Source: Pseudomonas campi (lineage in GTDB: Bacteria > Pseudomonadota > Gammaproteobacteria > Pseudomonadales > Pseudomonadaceae). Taken from it: DNA of 64,000 nt. Below the pieces are notes generated by a model that ran no database searches, was not told the origin of the DNA, and saw only the letters and a program-made list of their open reading frames with translations. This document shows positions 24,364-34,197 of the stretch, piece by piece; the stretch's first letter is position 1; each line of letters opens with the position of its first letter. A program made the translations under genes and the position numbers. The stretch is taken from positions 3,410,001 through 3,474,000 of the forward strand of contig NZ_CP053697.2 of the NCBI RefSeq assembly GCF_013200955.2. Direction: 5' to 3'.

Positions 24364-25161
24364 TCAGAACCCATCGGGCTCGCCCAGACTGAAGCCATCG
24401 GCATCCAGATGCGCGGGAAAACGTTCGCGATAGGTCGCCAGGTTGGCCGCACTGAGGCGCACACGGAACACACCAGCCGCCTCGCCCGGCGTTAGCAGCG
24501 CCTCGCCCTGGAAGTCCAGCACCTGGCTGTCGCCACTGTAGGGATGGCCATTGCCATCGCTGCCGATGCGATTGACCGCCGCCACGTAGCACAGGTTCTC
24601 GATCGCCCGCGCCGGCAGCAAGCGGTTCCAGTGCTGGCGCCGTGCCGCCGGCCAGTTGGCGGTGTACAGCAGCAGGTCGGTACCGCCGGCATCGCGACTC
24701 CACACCGGGAAGCGCAGGTCGTAGCAGATCAGCGGACGCACCCGCCAGCCCTTCAGCTCCAGCAGCACCTGCTGCTCACCGGCGGCATAGTGCTTGTGCT
24801 CGCCCGCCATGCGGAACAGGTGACGCTTGTCGTAATGCGCCAGCGTGCCGTCCGGACGCGCCCACAACAGGCGATTGCGGTAGCTGCCATCGGCGATCTG
24901 GATGATCAGGCTGCCGCAGATCACCGAACCGATGCGTTCGGCCTGCTCCAGCAGCCAGGCAGTGGTCGGCCCGTCCTCCGGCTCGGCCAGGGCCGAGGAG
25001 TGCATGGAAAAACCGGTGCTGAACATTTCCGGCAGGATCACCAGATCGGCGGCACGCGCCTCGGCCAGCAGATCGGCAAAGTGCGCGCGGTTGGCCGCCG
25101 GGTCCTGCCAGGTCAGTTCGCTCTGAATCAATGCCAGTTCGAGATCGGGTTTATGGCTCAT
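24364..25161 (-). CDS. Carbon-nitrogen hydrolase (YafV-type omega-amidase)
   Basis: The product has 265 residues with the nitrilase triad E45 (VILPEMF), K112 (YDKRHLF) and C146 (PLICYDLRF). The sequence KRHLFRMAGEHKHYAAG is typical of YafV/omega-amidases, which hydrolyse 2-oxoglutaramate or 2-oxosuccinamate left by glutamine transaminases. It is followed upstream by a methionine/glutamine-type aminotransferase, which fits such a metabolite-repair pair. The substrate is inferred from family and context. Confidence 0.85.
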   Translation of the reverse strand: MSHKPDLELALIQSELTWQDPAANRAHFADLLAEARAADLVILPEMFSTGFSMHSSALAEPEDGPTTAWLLEQAERIGSVICGSLIIQIADGSYRNRLLWARPDGTLAHYDKRHLFRMAGEHKHYAAGEQQVLLELKGWRVRPLICYDLRFPVWSRDAGGTDLLLYTANWPAARRQHWNRLLPARAIENLCYVAAVNRIGSDGNGHPYSGDSQVLDFQGEALLTPGEAAGVFRVRLSAANLATYRERFPAHLDADGFSLGEPDGF

Positions 25162-25185
25162 CGCAACGCCTCCAGATGATTTTTT

Positions 25186-25263
25186 GTAGGAACCAGGGGG
25201 ACGCCTAGTCCTTGCTGGCGATCCACTTCACCTCAACAGCATCGCCAGCAAGCTGGCTCCTAC
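25186..25263. repeat. Interrupted REPIN
   Basis: The right arm ATCGCCAGCAAGCTGGCTCC, continuing TAC to 25263, is an intact Pseudomonas REP. The left arm starts GTAGGAACCAG at 25186, and its remainder TTGCTGGCGAT resumes only after about 14 unrelated bases. It lies between the amidase and aminotransferase genes. Confidence 0.7.
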
Positions 25264-25293
25264 ATGCGCGCTTAATCGGCAACAGACCCGCCG

Positions 25294-26442
25294 CTACACC
25301 GCGCAGAGCTTCTCGGCAGCCTGACGCAGGGTGTCTTCGCGCTTGGCGAAGCAGAAGCGTACCAGGCGCAGTTCGGCCGGCGGCTGCCGGTAGAACACCG
25401 ACACCGGAATGGCCGCCACGCCGTGCTCGCGGGTCAACCATTCGGCCATGGCCACGTCGTCCAGGTCGGGGCGGATCGCCGAATAATCGACCAGCTGAAA
25501 ATAGGTACCGCTGGTGCGGCGGAAGCGGAAACGCGAGTTCGCCAGCAGGTCGCAGAACAGGTCACGCTTGCTCTGGTAGAACGCCGGCAGCTCCTCGACA
25601 TGCTCGGGATGCTCACTCATGAATTCGGCCAGCGCCCACTGCAGCGGGGTCACCCCACAGAAACTGACGTACTGGTGGACCTTGCGCAGCTCCGCGGTCA
25701 GCGCCGGCGGTGCCACCACGTAGCCAGTCTTCCAGCCGGTGACGTGATAGGTCTTGCCGAACGAGCTGACCACGAAGGCCCGCTGGTACAGCTCCTCGTG
25801 GGCCAGCACGCTGGCGTGCGCCACACCGTCGAAGACCAGGTGCTCGTAGACCTCGTCGCTGATCAGGTAGATGTCGCGCTCGCGGATCAATGCCGCCAGG
25901 CGATCCAGCTCGGCGCGGGCAATCAGCGCGCCGCTGGGGTTATGCGGGCTGTTGAGGATGATCAGCCGCGTGCACGGGCTCAGGGCATCCTGCAGGCGCT
26001 GCCAGTCGATGGCGAAGTCCGGCAGGGCCAGCGGCACATGCACGCAGCGCCCGCCGGCCAGTTCCACCGAGGGTTCGTAGCTGTCGTAGCTGGGGTCGAA
26101 GACGATCACCTCGTCGCCGGGATGGATCAGCGCCTGGATCGCACAGAAGATCGCCTGGGTGGCGCCGGGGGTGATGGTCACCTCCGTATCGGCGCTGACG
26201 CTACGCCCGTAGCAACGGGCGATCTTCGCCGCCACCTGTTCGCGCAGGGCTGGCAGGCCGGTCATCGCCGCGTATTGGTTGTGGCCGGCGGCAATATGCC
26301 GGCCGACGGCATCACGCAGGGCCTGCGGCCCGTCGAAGTCGGGAAAGCCCTGGGACAGGTTGAGCGCGCCGGTTTCCGCGGCGAGCTGGGACATGCGAGT
26401 GAAGATGGTGGTGCCGACATGCGGCAACTTGCTGGTGAGCAT
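25294..26442 (-). CDS. PLP-dependent aminotransferase (YbdL/methionine aminotransferase type)
   Basis: The product has 382 residues of fold type I. NPSGALI, SDEVYEHLVFDG and the lysine motif SSFGKTYHVTGWKTGY (likely K230) are visible; the N-terminus LPHVGTTIFTRMSQLAAETG is typical of YbdL-like enzymes, which transaminate methionine, glutamine and aromatic residues. Together with the downstream omega-amidase it would form a glutamine-transaminase/omega-amidase route, as in methionine salvage. The substrate is inferred. Confidence 0.85.
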   Translation of the reverse strand: MLTSKLPHVGTTIFTRMSQLAAETGALNLSQGFPDFDGPQALRDAVGRHIAAGHNQYAAMTGLPALREQVAAKIARCYGRSVSADTEVTITPGATQAIFCAIQALIHPGDEVIVFDPSYDSYEPSVELAGGRCVHVPLALPDFAIDWQRLQDALSPCTRLIILNSPHNPSGALIARAELDRLAALIRERDIYLISDEVYEHLVFDGVAHASVLAHEELYQRAFVVSSFGKTYHVTGWKTGYVVAPPALTAELRKVHQYVSFCGVTPLQWALAEFMSEHPEHVEELPAFYQSKRDLFCDLLANSRFRFRRTSGTYFQLVDYSAIRPDLDDVAMAEWLTREHGVAAIPVSVFYRQPPAELRLVRFCFAKREDTLRQAAEKLCAV

Positions 26443-26518
26443 CTGGCCTATTCCTGCAGACGGGCGCGAGCCGCGAGGATAGCCGATGGGCGCCGGCGGA
26501 TGCAGCAGCCACGCATAT

Positions 26519-26553
26519 GAAAAAGGCGCAGAAGCTTATGCTTCTGCGCCTTT
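26519..26553 (-). terminator. Rho-independent terminator after der
   Basis: AAAGGCGCAGAAGC and GCTTCTGCGCCTTT form a long hairpin. On the minus strand it is followed by a T-run, ending the rlmN-to-der gene run. Confidence 0.85.
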
Positions 26554-26585
26554 CAAACCACGCTAACCAGCGGCTGATGCGATGC

Positions 26586-28049
26586 TTACTTCTTGTCGCG
26601 ACGCTTCTTCTCGGCCTTCTTGTGGTGGCTCATCAGGCGGCGCTTCTTGTTCACCTGACGGTCGGTGAGGGTGTTCTTCTTGCCCTCGTAGGGGTTCTCA
26701 CCGCCCTTGTACTCGATGCGGATCGGCGTACCGACCAGTTTGAGCACCCGGCGGAAAGTGTTCTCCAGGTAGCGCGAGTAGGACTTCGGTACCGCATCGA
26801 CCTGGTTGCCGTGGATCACGATCAGCGGCGGGTTGGCGCCACCGAGGTGGGCATAGCGCAGCTTGATGCGACGACCGCTGACCATCGGCGGCTGGTGCTC
26901 GCGCACCGCGTCCTCGAGGATCTGGGTCAGGCGGTTGGTCGGCCAGCGGGTGATCGCCGACATGAACGAAGCCTGCACCGACTTGTACAGGTTGCCCACG
27001 CCCGTGCCATGCAAGGCGGAGATGAAGTGGATGTCGGCATAGTCGACGAAGAACAGCCGGCGCTCCAGCTCGGTCTTCACGTAGTCGCGCTCGCCCGGCT
27101 CCATGCCGTCCCACTTGTTCAGCGCGATGACCAGCGCACGACCGGATTCGATGGCAAAGCCGAGCAGGTTGAGGTCGTGGTCGACCACCCCTTCGCGGGC
27201 ATCCATGACGAAGATCACCACGTTGGCGTCTTTGATCGCCTGCAGGGTCTTCACCACCGAGAACTTTTCCACTTCCTCGTGGATCTTGCCGCGCTTGCGC
27301 ACGCCGGCGGTGTCGATCAGCGTGTACTTCTCGTCATTGCGCTCGAACGGGATGTAGATGCTGTCGCGGGTGGTGCCTGGCTGGTCATAGACCACCACGC
27401 GCTCTTCACCGAGCATGCGGTTGACCAGGGTCGACTTGCCGACGTTGGGCCGGCCGATGATGGCGATCTTGATGCCATCCTTCTCGCTCGGGCCGGGAAT
27501 GCGCTTGGCTTCCTCGCCTTCGGCGACCTCTTCGTCGAGGGCGTCCTCTTCCTCGTCTTGCGGGAACTCACCGAGTGCCGCTTCGAGCATCTGGGTGATG
27601 CCACGGCCATGGGCGCCGGCAATCGGCAGGGCTTCGCCCAGTCCCATCGGGCTGAATTCGGCGCGGGCGATGTCCGGATCGATGTTGTCGATCTTGTTCA
27701 CCACCAGGTAGCTGCGCTTGTTGCGCTTGCGCAGGTGCTCGCCAATCATCTGGTCCCCGGCGGTCATGCCGGCACGGGCGTCGACCAGGAACAGCACGAC
27801 ATCGGCTTCCTCGATGGCCAGCAGGGACTGCTCGGCCATCTTCTCGTCGATGCCCTCCTCGTCGCCGGAGATGCCGCCGGTGTCGACCAGGATGTAGCTA
27901 CGACCTTCCCATTTGGCCTCGCCATACTGGCGGTCACGGGTCAGGCCCGACAGGTCACCGACGATGGCATCGCGGCTGCGGGTCAGGCGGTTGAACAGGG
28001 TCGACTTGCCCACATTGGGACGGCCCACCAGGGCGATTACCGGAACCAT
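26586..28049 (-). CDS. der: Ribosome-assembly GTPase Der (EngA)
   Basis: The product has 487 residues with two tandem G domains, each with [10 protein letters not shown] and NKID/NKWD motifs, and a C-terminal KH-like domain ending in a lysine/arginine-rich tail ([11 protein letters not shown]). An acidic linker ([16 protein letters not shown]) joins the G domains. Der is needed for 50S subunit maturation. The ATG at 28049 ([11 protein letters not shown]) has GGAGGAG upstream. It follows bamB, as in many gammaproteobacteria. Confidence 0.97.
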   Translation of the reverse strand: MVPVIALVGRPNVGKSTLFNRLTRSRDAIVGDLSGLTRDRQYGEAKWEGRSYILVDTGGISGDEEGIDEKMAEQSLLAIEEADVVLFLVDARAGMTAGDQMIGEHLRKRNKRSYLVVNKIDNIDPDIARAEFSPMGLGEALPIAGAHGRGITQMLEAALGEFPQDEEEDALDEEVAEGEEAKRIPGPSEKDGIKIAIIGRPNVGKSTLVNRMLGEERVVVYDQPGTTRDSIYIPFERNDEKYTLIDTAGVRKRGKIHEEVEKFSVVKTLQAIKDANVVIFVMDAREGVVDHDLNLLGFAIESGRALVIALNKWDGMEPGERDYVKTELERRLFFVDYADIHFISALHGTGVGNLYKSVQASFMSAITRWPTNRLTQILEDAVREHQPPMVSGRRIKLRYAHLGGANPPLIVIHGNQVDAVPKSYSRYLENTFRRVLKLVGTPIRIEYKGGENPYEGKKNTLTDRQVNKKRRLMSHHKKAEKKRRDKK

Positions 28050-28082
28050 TGGGCTCCTCCACAACTAAATCCAGAAAACACA

Positions 28083-28113
28083 AAGGCCGCTGCCGTAGAA
28101 CGGCAGCGGCCGG
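28083..28113 (-). terminator. Strong hairpin between bamB and der
   Basis: A perfect 11-bp stem, GGCCGCTGCCG (28085-28095) and CGGCAGCGGCC (28101-28111), with a TAGAA loop. On the minus strand it is followed by TTTGTGTTTT, so it may terminate part of the bamB transcripts before der. Confidence 0.65.
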
Positions 28114-28128
28114 ACATTGCAAAACAGC

Positions 28129-29280
28129 TTAGCGGATGGTCAGCGCGACCAGCTTACCGCTGTTGCCGTAGGCGTAGATCCAGTCACCCACCACCAGCGG
28201 GCGGGCACGCAGGCCGTCGCCGTCGATCTTCTCGCGACCGACGAAGTGGCCATCCACCTGGCTCAGCAGGTGCAGGTAGCCTTCCAGGTCGCCGACTGCG
28301 ACGTAGCTGGAAAACACTTCGGGCGCCGACAGCTGACGACGGGCCAGGGCGTCGTTGTTCCACAGTGCCGAAGTGGAGCGCTCGTCGATGCTCTCGACAC
28401 TGCCACCGGCCTGGCTGACGTAGACGTTGCCGAAGCCCTGGGCCAGGCCCACGTAGCTGGAGGCTTCACGCTGCCACAGCTGGCGGCCGTTTTCGATGTC
28501 GATGGCGGCTACTTTGCCCTGGTAGGTCACCACGTACAGGGTGCCACCGGACAGCAGCAGGCTGCCGTCGATGTCGACCACGCGCTCCAGCTCGGAACGG
28601 CCTTGCGGCACGGCCACGCGCTGTTCCCACACCGGGATGCCACGCTGGATATCCAGGGCAATCACCTTGCCGGTGGACAGGCCGGCAATGGCCAGACGGT
28701 TAGTCACCACCGGGCTGCTGGTACCGCGCAGGGTCAGTACGGCCGGGCTGTTCTCGAAGATCCAGCGCTGCTCGCCGGTGCTGGCATCCAGACCGATCAG
28801 GCGATCGTCCTGGGTCTGCACCACCACCACGTCACCGTTGGTGGCCGGGGCGGACAGCACTTCGCTGGTCACCCGAGCACGCCAGCGCTCTTCACCGGAG
28901 CTGGAGTCGAGGGCGACTACTTCACCCTTGAGGGTGCCGACCAGCACCAGGCCGTAACCGGCGCCCACACCGCCGGATACCGGCAGCTCCAGGTCGACTT
29001 TCCAGAACACGTCGCCACTCAGGCGATCGAGGGCCATCACCACACCTTCGGCATCGGCGGCGAACAGGCGCTCGCCATCCACGGCCGGAGTCAGCAGGTT
29101 ATACAGCTCGCCCTGGCCGTCACCGACGGAGCGGCTCCATTGCTTCTCCAGCTGCACTTCTTCCTGAATGTCAGGCAACTCGGCAGGCGGCAGTTCCTTC
29201 TTGCTGTTGCTGCTGCAACCCACGGCCAGAACGGCCAGGGCCAGCACGGCGGCATTCTTCCAGCGCATCACGTCACGCAT
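28129..29280 (-). CDS. bamB: Outer-membrane assembly lipoprotein BamB
   Basis: The product has 383 residues. The lipobox LAVGC puts the lipid on C22. The rest is an eight-bladed PQQ-type beta-propeller with repeated GEVVALDSSSGEERW, DDRLIGLDASTGEQRW and GKVAAIDIENGRQLW blades. BamB binds BamA and aids insertion of outer-membrane proteins. The gene overlaps yfgM by 8 bases. An ATG four codons later (29268) is an alternative start. Confidence 0.95.
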   Translation of the reverse strand: MRDVMRWKNAAVLALAVLAVGCSSNSKKELPPAELPDIQEEVQLEKQWSRSVGDGQGELYNLLTPAVDGERLFAADAEGVVMALDRLSGDVFWKVDLELPVSGGVGAGYGLVLVGTLKGEVVALDSSSGEERWRARVTSEVLSAPATNGDVVVVQTQDDRLIGLDASTGEQRWIFENSPAVLTLRGTSSPVVTNRLAIAGLSTGKVIALDIQRGIPVWEQRVAVPQGRSELERVVDIDGSLLLSGGTLYVVTYQGKVAAIDIENGRQLWQREASSYVGLAQGFGNVYVSQAGGSVESIDERSTSALWNNDALARRQLSAPEVFSSYVAVGDLEGYLHLLSQVDGHFVGREKIDGDGLRARPLVVGDWIYAYGNSGKLVALTIR

Positions 29281-29908
29281 CCCCTTTTGCCAGGTCGTCG
29301 AGCTTCATTTGCAGGCCACCTACGGCAGCATCGTCAGCCAGTGCTTGCTTGGCTTTCTGATAGGCCGCATGGGCATCGTCAGTTCGGCCGAGCTGCACCA
29401 GCAGATCGCCCTTGAGTTCTTCACGGCTGGCCAGCCAGGCTTTGCCCGCTTCGCCATCCAGCAGCTTGAGGCCATCTTCGACCTTGCCCTGGGCGGCCAG
29501 CACGCGAGCCAGGCGCTGGCGAGCCAGCTCGGCCACAGTCGCATCGACCGGCTTGTCGATCAGCGCCTTCAGTTCGGCCGCCGCATCGTCCAGCTTGCCA
29601 CTTTCCACCGCCACCTTGGCCACGAACAGGGCCGCGTACTGGGCATAGTGGCTACCGGCATGCTCGCTCTTGAGCTTGCCCGCCAGCTCGGCAACCTTGG
29701 CGATATCCGGCTTGCCCTCGGCAGTCAGGCTGGTTTCCAGCAGTTGCTGATAGGTCAGCGAAGCCGTTTGCGCCTGGGTGCTCTGGTATTCCTGCCAGCC
29801 TTTCCAGCCGAATACCAAGGCCAGCGCCAGCACGCCACCGGTCAGCAGGGGTTTGCCATTGCGCTGCCACCAGTCCTTGATCTGCGCAATCTGTTCGTCT
29901 TCGGTCAT
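29273..29908 (-). CDS. YfgM-like periplasmic TPR protein
   Basis: The product has 211 residues with one N-terminal membrane anchor (PLLTGGVLALALVFGWKGW, about 22-40) and TPR-like helices (YQQLLETSL, LARQRLARVLAAQGKVEDGLKLL split at 140-162, GDLLVQLGRTDDAHAAYQKA). It matches the YfgM/DUF2133 family; in E. coli, YfgM associates with the SecYEG translocon and PpiD. It sits between hisS and bamB, the conserved location. The ATG at 29908 is preferred to a GTG two codons earlier. Confidence 0.88.
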   Translation of the reverse strand: MTEDEQIAQIKDWWQRNGKPLLTGGVLALALVFGWKGWQEYQSTQAQTASLTYQQLLETSLTAEGKPDIAKVAELAGKLKSEHAGSHYAQYAALFVAKVAVESGKLDDAAAELKALIDKPVDATVAELARQRLARVLAAQGKVEDGLKLLDGEAGKAWLASREELKGDLLVQLGRTDDAHAAYQKAKQALADDAAVGGLQMKLDDLAKGDA

Positions 29909-29943
29909 GCTCACCCCGGTAACTCCTTAATTCTCGATGTGCT

Positions 29944-31233
29944 TCAAGCCTGCGCCAGGCAGGTGGCAAGGTGCTGCGCAAGCGCATCCCAGGCAATGGT
30001 TTGTTGTTCGCTGTCGTCGCGCAAAGGTTTGCAACCTACCACGCGGGTGGCCAGTTCGTCCTCACCCAGAATCAGGGCGAAGCGTGCGCCGCTCTTGTCG
30101 GCCTTCTTGAACTGGCTCTTGAAACTGCCGGCACCGGCGTTGACCACCAGGCGCAGGCCCGGCATGGCATCACGCAGACGCTCGGCCAGGGTCAGGGCAG
30201 CCAGCTCGGCCGGCTCGCCAAACGCGCACAGGTAAAGGTCGGCCGGGCTGTGCAGTGCTGCGGGCACCAACTCCAGGGTTTCCAGCAGCAGCACCAGGCG
30301 CTCGACGCCCATGGCGAAGCCGACGCCGGGCGTTGGCTTGCCGCCGAACTGGCTGATCAGCCCGTCGTAACGGCCACCGGCACACACGGTGCCTTGCGAG
30401 CCGAGCTTGTCGGTGACCCACTCGAACACGGTGCGGCCGTAGTAATCCAGGCCACGCACCAGCTTCGGATTGATTTCGTAGCCAATGCCGAGCGCATCCA
30501 GACGAGCCTTGAGCCCCTCGAAGTGCACGCGCGATTCCTCGTCGAGGTAGTCGTGCAGGGTCGGCGCGCCAACCAGCAAGGCTTGGGTCTGGGCATTCTT
30601 GCTGTCGAGAATGCGCAGCGGGTTGGTGGTCAGACGACGCTGACTATCCTCATCGAGCTGTTCGAAGCGCTCCTGCAGATAGGCCACCAGGGCATCGCGA
30701 TACACCGCACGGGCTTCGCTGGAACCCAAGCTGTTGAGCTGCAGGGTCACCGAGCCAGCCAGCCCGAGCTTCTGCCACAGGCGTGCGGTGAGCACGATCA
30801 GCTCGGCATCAATATCCGGCCCTGGCAGGTTGAAGACTTCCACGCCGACCTGATGGAACTGGCGGTAGCGGCCTTTCTGCGGCTTTTCGTAGCGGTACAT
30901 CGGGCCGGCGTACCAGAGTTTCTGCACCTGGCCGCCACCGGTCAGGCCGTGCTCCAGCACCGCCCGCACGCAGCCTGCAGTGCCTTCCGGACGCAGGGTC
31001 AGCGACTCTGCATTGCGGTCGAGGAAGGTATACATCTCCTTGTCGACCACATCGGTGCCTTCGCCGATGCCGCGGGCGAACAGCTCGGTGAATTCGAGCA
31101 CCGGCAGGCGGATTTCCTTGTAACCGTAGCCATCCAACAGGGTGGCCAGGGTGTTCTCCAGATAGCGCCAGGTCGGCGTCTGCTCCGGCAGGATATCGTT
31201 CATGCCGCGAATGGCTTGTAGGGTCTTGCTCAC
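29944..31233 (-). CDS. hisS: Histidyl-tRNA synthetase
   Basis: The product has 429 residues of class II. It starts [18 protein letters not shown]; motif 2 is in [16 protein letters not shown] and [16 protein letters not shown]; the histidine-specific [14 protein letters not shown] and the motif 3 region [11 protein letters not shown] are present. A C-terminal anticodon-binding domain starts near residue 330. It is part of the ispG-hisS-yfgM-bamB-der run with short gaps. Confidence 0.97.
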   Translation of the reverse strand: MSKTLQAIRGMNDILPEQTPTWRYLENTLATLLDGYGYKEIRLPVLEFTELFARGIGEGTDVVDKEMYTFLDRNAESLTLRPEGTAGCVRAVLEHGLTGGGQVQKLWYAGPMYRYEKPQKGRYRQFHQVGVEVFNLPGPDIDAELIVLTARLWQKLGLAGSVTLQLNSLGSSEARAVYRDALVAYLQERFEQLDEDSQRRLTTNPLRILDSKNAQTQALLVGAPTLHDYLDEESRVHFEGLKARLDALGIGYEINPKLVRGLDYYGRTVFEWVTDKLGSQGTVCAGGRYDGLISQFGGKPTPGVGFAMGVERLVLLLETLELVPAALHSPADLYLCAFGEPAELAALTLAERLRDAMPGLRLVVNAGAGSFKSQFKKADKSGARFALILGEDELATRVVGCKPLRDDSEQQTIAWDALAQHLATCLAQA

Positions 31234-31251
31234 AAATAATCCTTAGTGCGG

Positions 31252-32364
31252 TCAGCCGCGGGCGATAACGGCCGCTTCGGCCTCGACCTTCTCAGCCGCT
31301 TTCTGGCGGATCAGCTTTTCCAGCTGGTCCACCAGGTTTTCATTGGTCAGTTTGTGCGCCGGCTTGCCGTCGATGTAGATCAGGTTGTTCGGCGAGCCGC
31401 CGGTCAGGCCGATATGCGCTTCCTTGGCCTCACCGGGACCATTGACCACGCAGCCGATCACCGCCACATCGAGCGGCACCAGCAGGTCTTCGACGCGGGT
31501 CTCCAGCTCGTTCATGGTCTTCACCACATCGAAATTCTGCCGCGAGCAGCTCGGGCAGGCGATGAAGTTGATACCGCGCGAGCGCAGGCGCAGGGACTTG
31601 AGGATGTCGTAGCCGACCTTGATCTCTTCCACCGGATCGGCGGCCAGGGAGATGCGAATGGTGTCGCCAATGCCGTCCATCAGCAGCATGCCCAGGCCCA
31701 CGGCGGACTTCACCGTGCCGGAGCGCAAGCCGCCGGCTTCGGTGATGCCCAGGTGCAGCGGCTGCTCGATCTGCTTGGCCAGCAGGCGATAGGCCTCGAC
31801 GGCCATGAACACGTCGGAAGCCTTCACGCTGACCTTGAAGTCAGGGAAGTTCAGGCGATCCAGGTGCTCGACATGGCGCAGCGCCGACTCGACCAGTGCA
31901 GCCGGGGTCGGTTCGCCATATTTCTTCTGCAGGTCCTTTTCCAGCGAACCGGCATTGACCCCGATACGAATCGGGATGCCCTTGTCGCGCGCCGCTTCAA
32001 CCACCGCACGCACGCGGTCTTCGCGACCGATATTGCCGGGGTTGATGCGCAGGCAGTCGACGCCCAGCTCGGCCACCCGCAGGGCGATCTGGTAATCGAA
32101 GTGGATATCGGCAACCAGCGGCACATTCACCTGCAGCTTGATCTTGCCGAAGGCTTCGGCGGCCTGCATGTCCGGCACGGACACACGGACGATATCGGCG
32201 CCGGCCTCTTCCAGGCGACGGATCTGCCCGACGGTGGCAGCCACGTCGCAGGTATCGGTGTTGGTCATGCTCTGCACGGCAATCGGCGCATCGCCGCCCA
32301 CCGGAACCGAGCCGACCCAGATTTTACGGGACAGGCGACGCTTGATCGGGGACTCGCAATGCAT
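31252..32364 (-). CDS. ispG: 4-hydroxy-3-methylbut-2-enyl diphosphate synthase IspG
   Basis: The product has 370 residues. A TIM barrel ([33 protein letters not shown]) precedes the [4Fe-4S] region [13 protein letters not shown], with a third cysteine in [12 protein letters not shown]. It reduces MEcPP to HMBPP in the MEP isoprenoid pathway. It lies 2 bases after rodZ, so it is probably translated as part of one operon. Confidence 0.97.
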   Translation of the reverse strand: MHCESPIKRRLSRKIWVGSVPVGGDAPIAVQSMTNTDTCDVAATVGQIRRLEEAGADIVRVSVPDMQAAEAFGKIKLQVNVPLVADIHFDYQIALRVAELGVDCLRINPGNIGREDRVRAVVEAARDKGIPIRIGVNAGSLEKDLQKKYGEPTPAALVESALRHVEHLDRLNFPDFKVSVKASDVFMAVEAYRLLAKQIEQPLHLGITEAGGLRSGTVKSAVGLGMLLMDGIGDTIRISLAADPVEEIKVGYDILKSLRLRSRGINFIACPSCSRQNFDVVKTMNELETRVEDLLVPLDVAVIGCVVNGPGEAKEAHIGLTGGSPNNLIYIDGKPAHKLTNENLVDQLEKLIRQKAAEKVEAEAAVIARG

Positions 32365-32366
32365 GC

Positions 32367-33425
32367 TTATTGCCCCAGCTTCAGACGGGCGGTTTCACCA
32401 TGGGTGAAGGCGGCCACGTCGACCGGCTGGCCATCCAGGCGTACCTGGGCGCCGCGGGCAAAACCAAGACGCAGCTCCAGCGGGGCCTTGCCGACCAGCT
32501 CGATACTTTCACCCCGACGCTTCAGCGCGCTGAGCAGAACCTTACCAGTGGCATCGGTCAGCTGCGTCCAGCAGTCAGCCGTGAACTGCAAATGCACCTT
32601 GGACTCACCGGCAGCCGGCACAAGCGCCACGACCGGCTCGCTGACCACCGGCGCAGCAGGCTCAGGCGCCGGCGGAGTGGCAGGAGCAGGCTGTACGGGC
32701 GAAGCAGCAGGGGCAGGAGCAGCAGGTACGACCGGCGGTTGAGCGTCCGGCTGCGGCACAAGCGGAGCCTGGCTGCCAGCGTCGGCCGGCGCTGCTACTG
32801 CTGGCAGCATGACCGCCTCGCTGGCGACCGGCACTTCAGGCTGTGCCGCAAGCTCTGCGGGCAACACCGGAGCCACGGGCTCGACAGCGCCCTGAGCGTC
32901 GGCAACGGCCTGGTCTTCCGGCTCGTCCAGGGGATGAATTTCCGTGGTGCCGTCCGCGCCCTCGACCTCAACATGCTCCAGACCGAGATCGGCCGGCAAG
33001 GTCGGTATATTGCCCGCACCGGCCTGCCACCAGAAAAACGCACCCGCACCCAGTGCCAGCAACAGACACAGGCTGACCATCTTCAGGATGCTTTGCGAAA
33101 GCCGCACGGGCTCTTCGATGCGCCCCAGGCTGTGCACACGGCTACCGCTGGCATCGCTACCAGTGAACTGGTCGAACTCACTGACCAGGCGATTCTGGTC
33201 CATGCCCAGCAACTTGGCATAGGCGCGCACATAGCCACGGGCAAAGGTGTGCCCAGGCAGTTTTTCGAACGCACCAGACTCCAGCTGTTGCAGAGCCTGA
33301 GGGGTCAAATTCAGTTGTGCAGCCACCTCGGTCAAGACCCAGTTCTTGCTTTCGCGAGCCTTGCGCAGGGTTTCGCCCGGATTCACACGACTCGCCGCGA
33401 CTGCTTCGGGATGCGACGTTTTCAT
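32367..33425 (-). CDS. rodZ: RodZ-like cytoskeletal membrane protein
   Basis: The product has about 352 residues. An N-terminal helix-turn-helix domain (about 15-85: [36 protein letters not shown]) is followed by one membrane segment ([18 protein letters not shown]), a long Pro/Ala-rich periplasmic linker and a C-terminal DUF4115 beta domain. RodZ links MreB to the wall-synthesis machinery and sets rod shape. The ATG overlaps the pilF TGA as TGATG. An AGGAG-like GGAG lies just upstream. Confidence 0.9.
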   Translation of the reverse strand: MKTSHPEAVAASRVNPGETLRKARESKNWVLTEVAAQLNLTPQALQQLESGAFEKLPGHTFARGYVRAYAKLLGMDQNRLVSEFDQFTGSDASGSRVHSLGRIEEPVRLSQSILKMVSLCLLLALGAGAFFWWQAGAGNIPTLPADLGLEHVEVEGADGTTEIHPLDEPEDQAVADAQGAVEPVAPVLPAELAAQPEVPVASEAVMLPAVAAPADAGSQAPLVPQPDAQPPVVPAAPAPAASPVQPAPATPPAPEPAAPVVSEPVVALVPAAGESKVHLQFTADCWTQLTDATGKVLLSALKRRGESIELVGKAPLELRLGFARGAQVRLDGQPVDVAAFTHGETARLKLGQ

Positions 33426-34192
33426 CACTGCTCCGACAGGTATTGCTGGTATTCCGGGGTACCCGGATAGAGTCTCTTCAGCTGCAGGCCGAGGCTCGCA
33501 ACCTGGTCGCGATCCTCGAACACCTGGGCCAGGCGGATGCCCAGCAACAGGCTGGCCGGCGTCTGCTCGGCCTGCTGACTGAAGCGTTCATAAAAACCAC
33601 GGGCCGGCACATATTGCTTGTCTTCGAGAGACAGCTGCGCCATCTGCAGCAGCGCCAGGGTACGCCGGCTGTTGAGGCGCAGGGCGCGCTCGAAAAAGGC
33701 CTTCGCCTCATCGCGGCGACCCAGCTGCAGCGCGGTCATGCCCAGGTTTTCGAAGACCCGCGAGCGCTCGGCATACAGGGTGTCTTCGGAGGCCTTGAGA
33801 TAGACGTCGAACGCTTCCTGATAGCGCTTCTGCTCGAAGAGGAAGCCGCCATAATTGTTGAGGACGCGGGTCTCGTTGGAACTCAGGGAGAGCGCCTTGC
33901 GGTAATGCTGTTCGGCCAGCTTGTTTTCCATCTCGCGCTGGAACACCACCGCCAGGGTTGCATGCGCCTCGGCGCTGGACGGATCGAGTTCCAGCGCCGA
34001 CTTCAGAGGAGCCTTGGCCTTTTCCGTGGCGCCCTGCACCAGGTAACCCAGCCCCAGCTGGATGTAGGCATCACGCGCCTGATCCCGCCCCTCGTCCGTA
34101 CTCAGCGGATCCGGGGCCCCGCCATCGGTGATACAACCGGCTAACAGGCCGGCAAGAGACAGGAAAAGCGCAGCGCGCAATGTCATGAACAT
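33425..34192 (-). CDS. pilF: Type IV pilus assembly lipoprotein PilF (PilW)
   Basis: The product has 255 residues. The lipoprotein signal ends LLAGC (C20), followed by about six TPR repeats (YIQLGLGYLVQG, AHATLAVVFQRE, VLNNYGGFLFEQ, VFENLGMTALQLG, LLQMAQLSLE). PilF is the pilotin that brings the secretin PilQ to the outer membrane for type IV pili. It lies between rlmN and rodZ, its usual position. A second ATG at 34186 is possible. Confidence 0.93.
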   Translation of the reverse strand: MFMTLRAALFLSLAGLLAGCITDGGAPDPLSTDEGRDQARDAYIQLGLGYLVQGATEKAKAPLKSALELDPSSAEAHATLAVVFQREMENKLAEQHYRKALSLSSNETRVLNNYGGFLFEQKRYQEAFDVYLKASEDTLYAERSRVFENLGMTALQLGRRDEAKAFFERALRLNSRRTLALLQMAQLSLEDKQYVPARGFYERFSQQAEQTPASLLLGIRLAQVFEDRDQVASLGLQLKRLYPGTPEYQQYLSEQ

Positions 34193-34197
34193 CCCCT

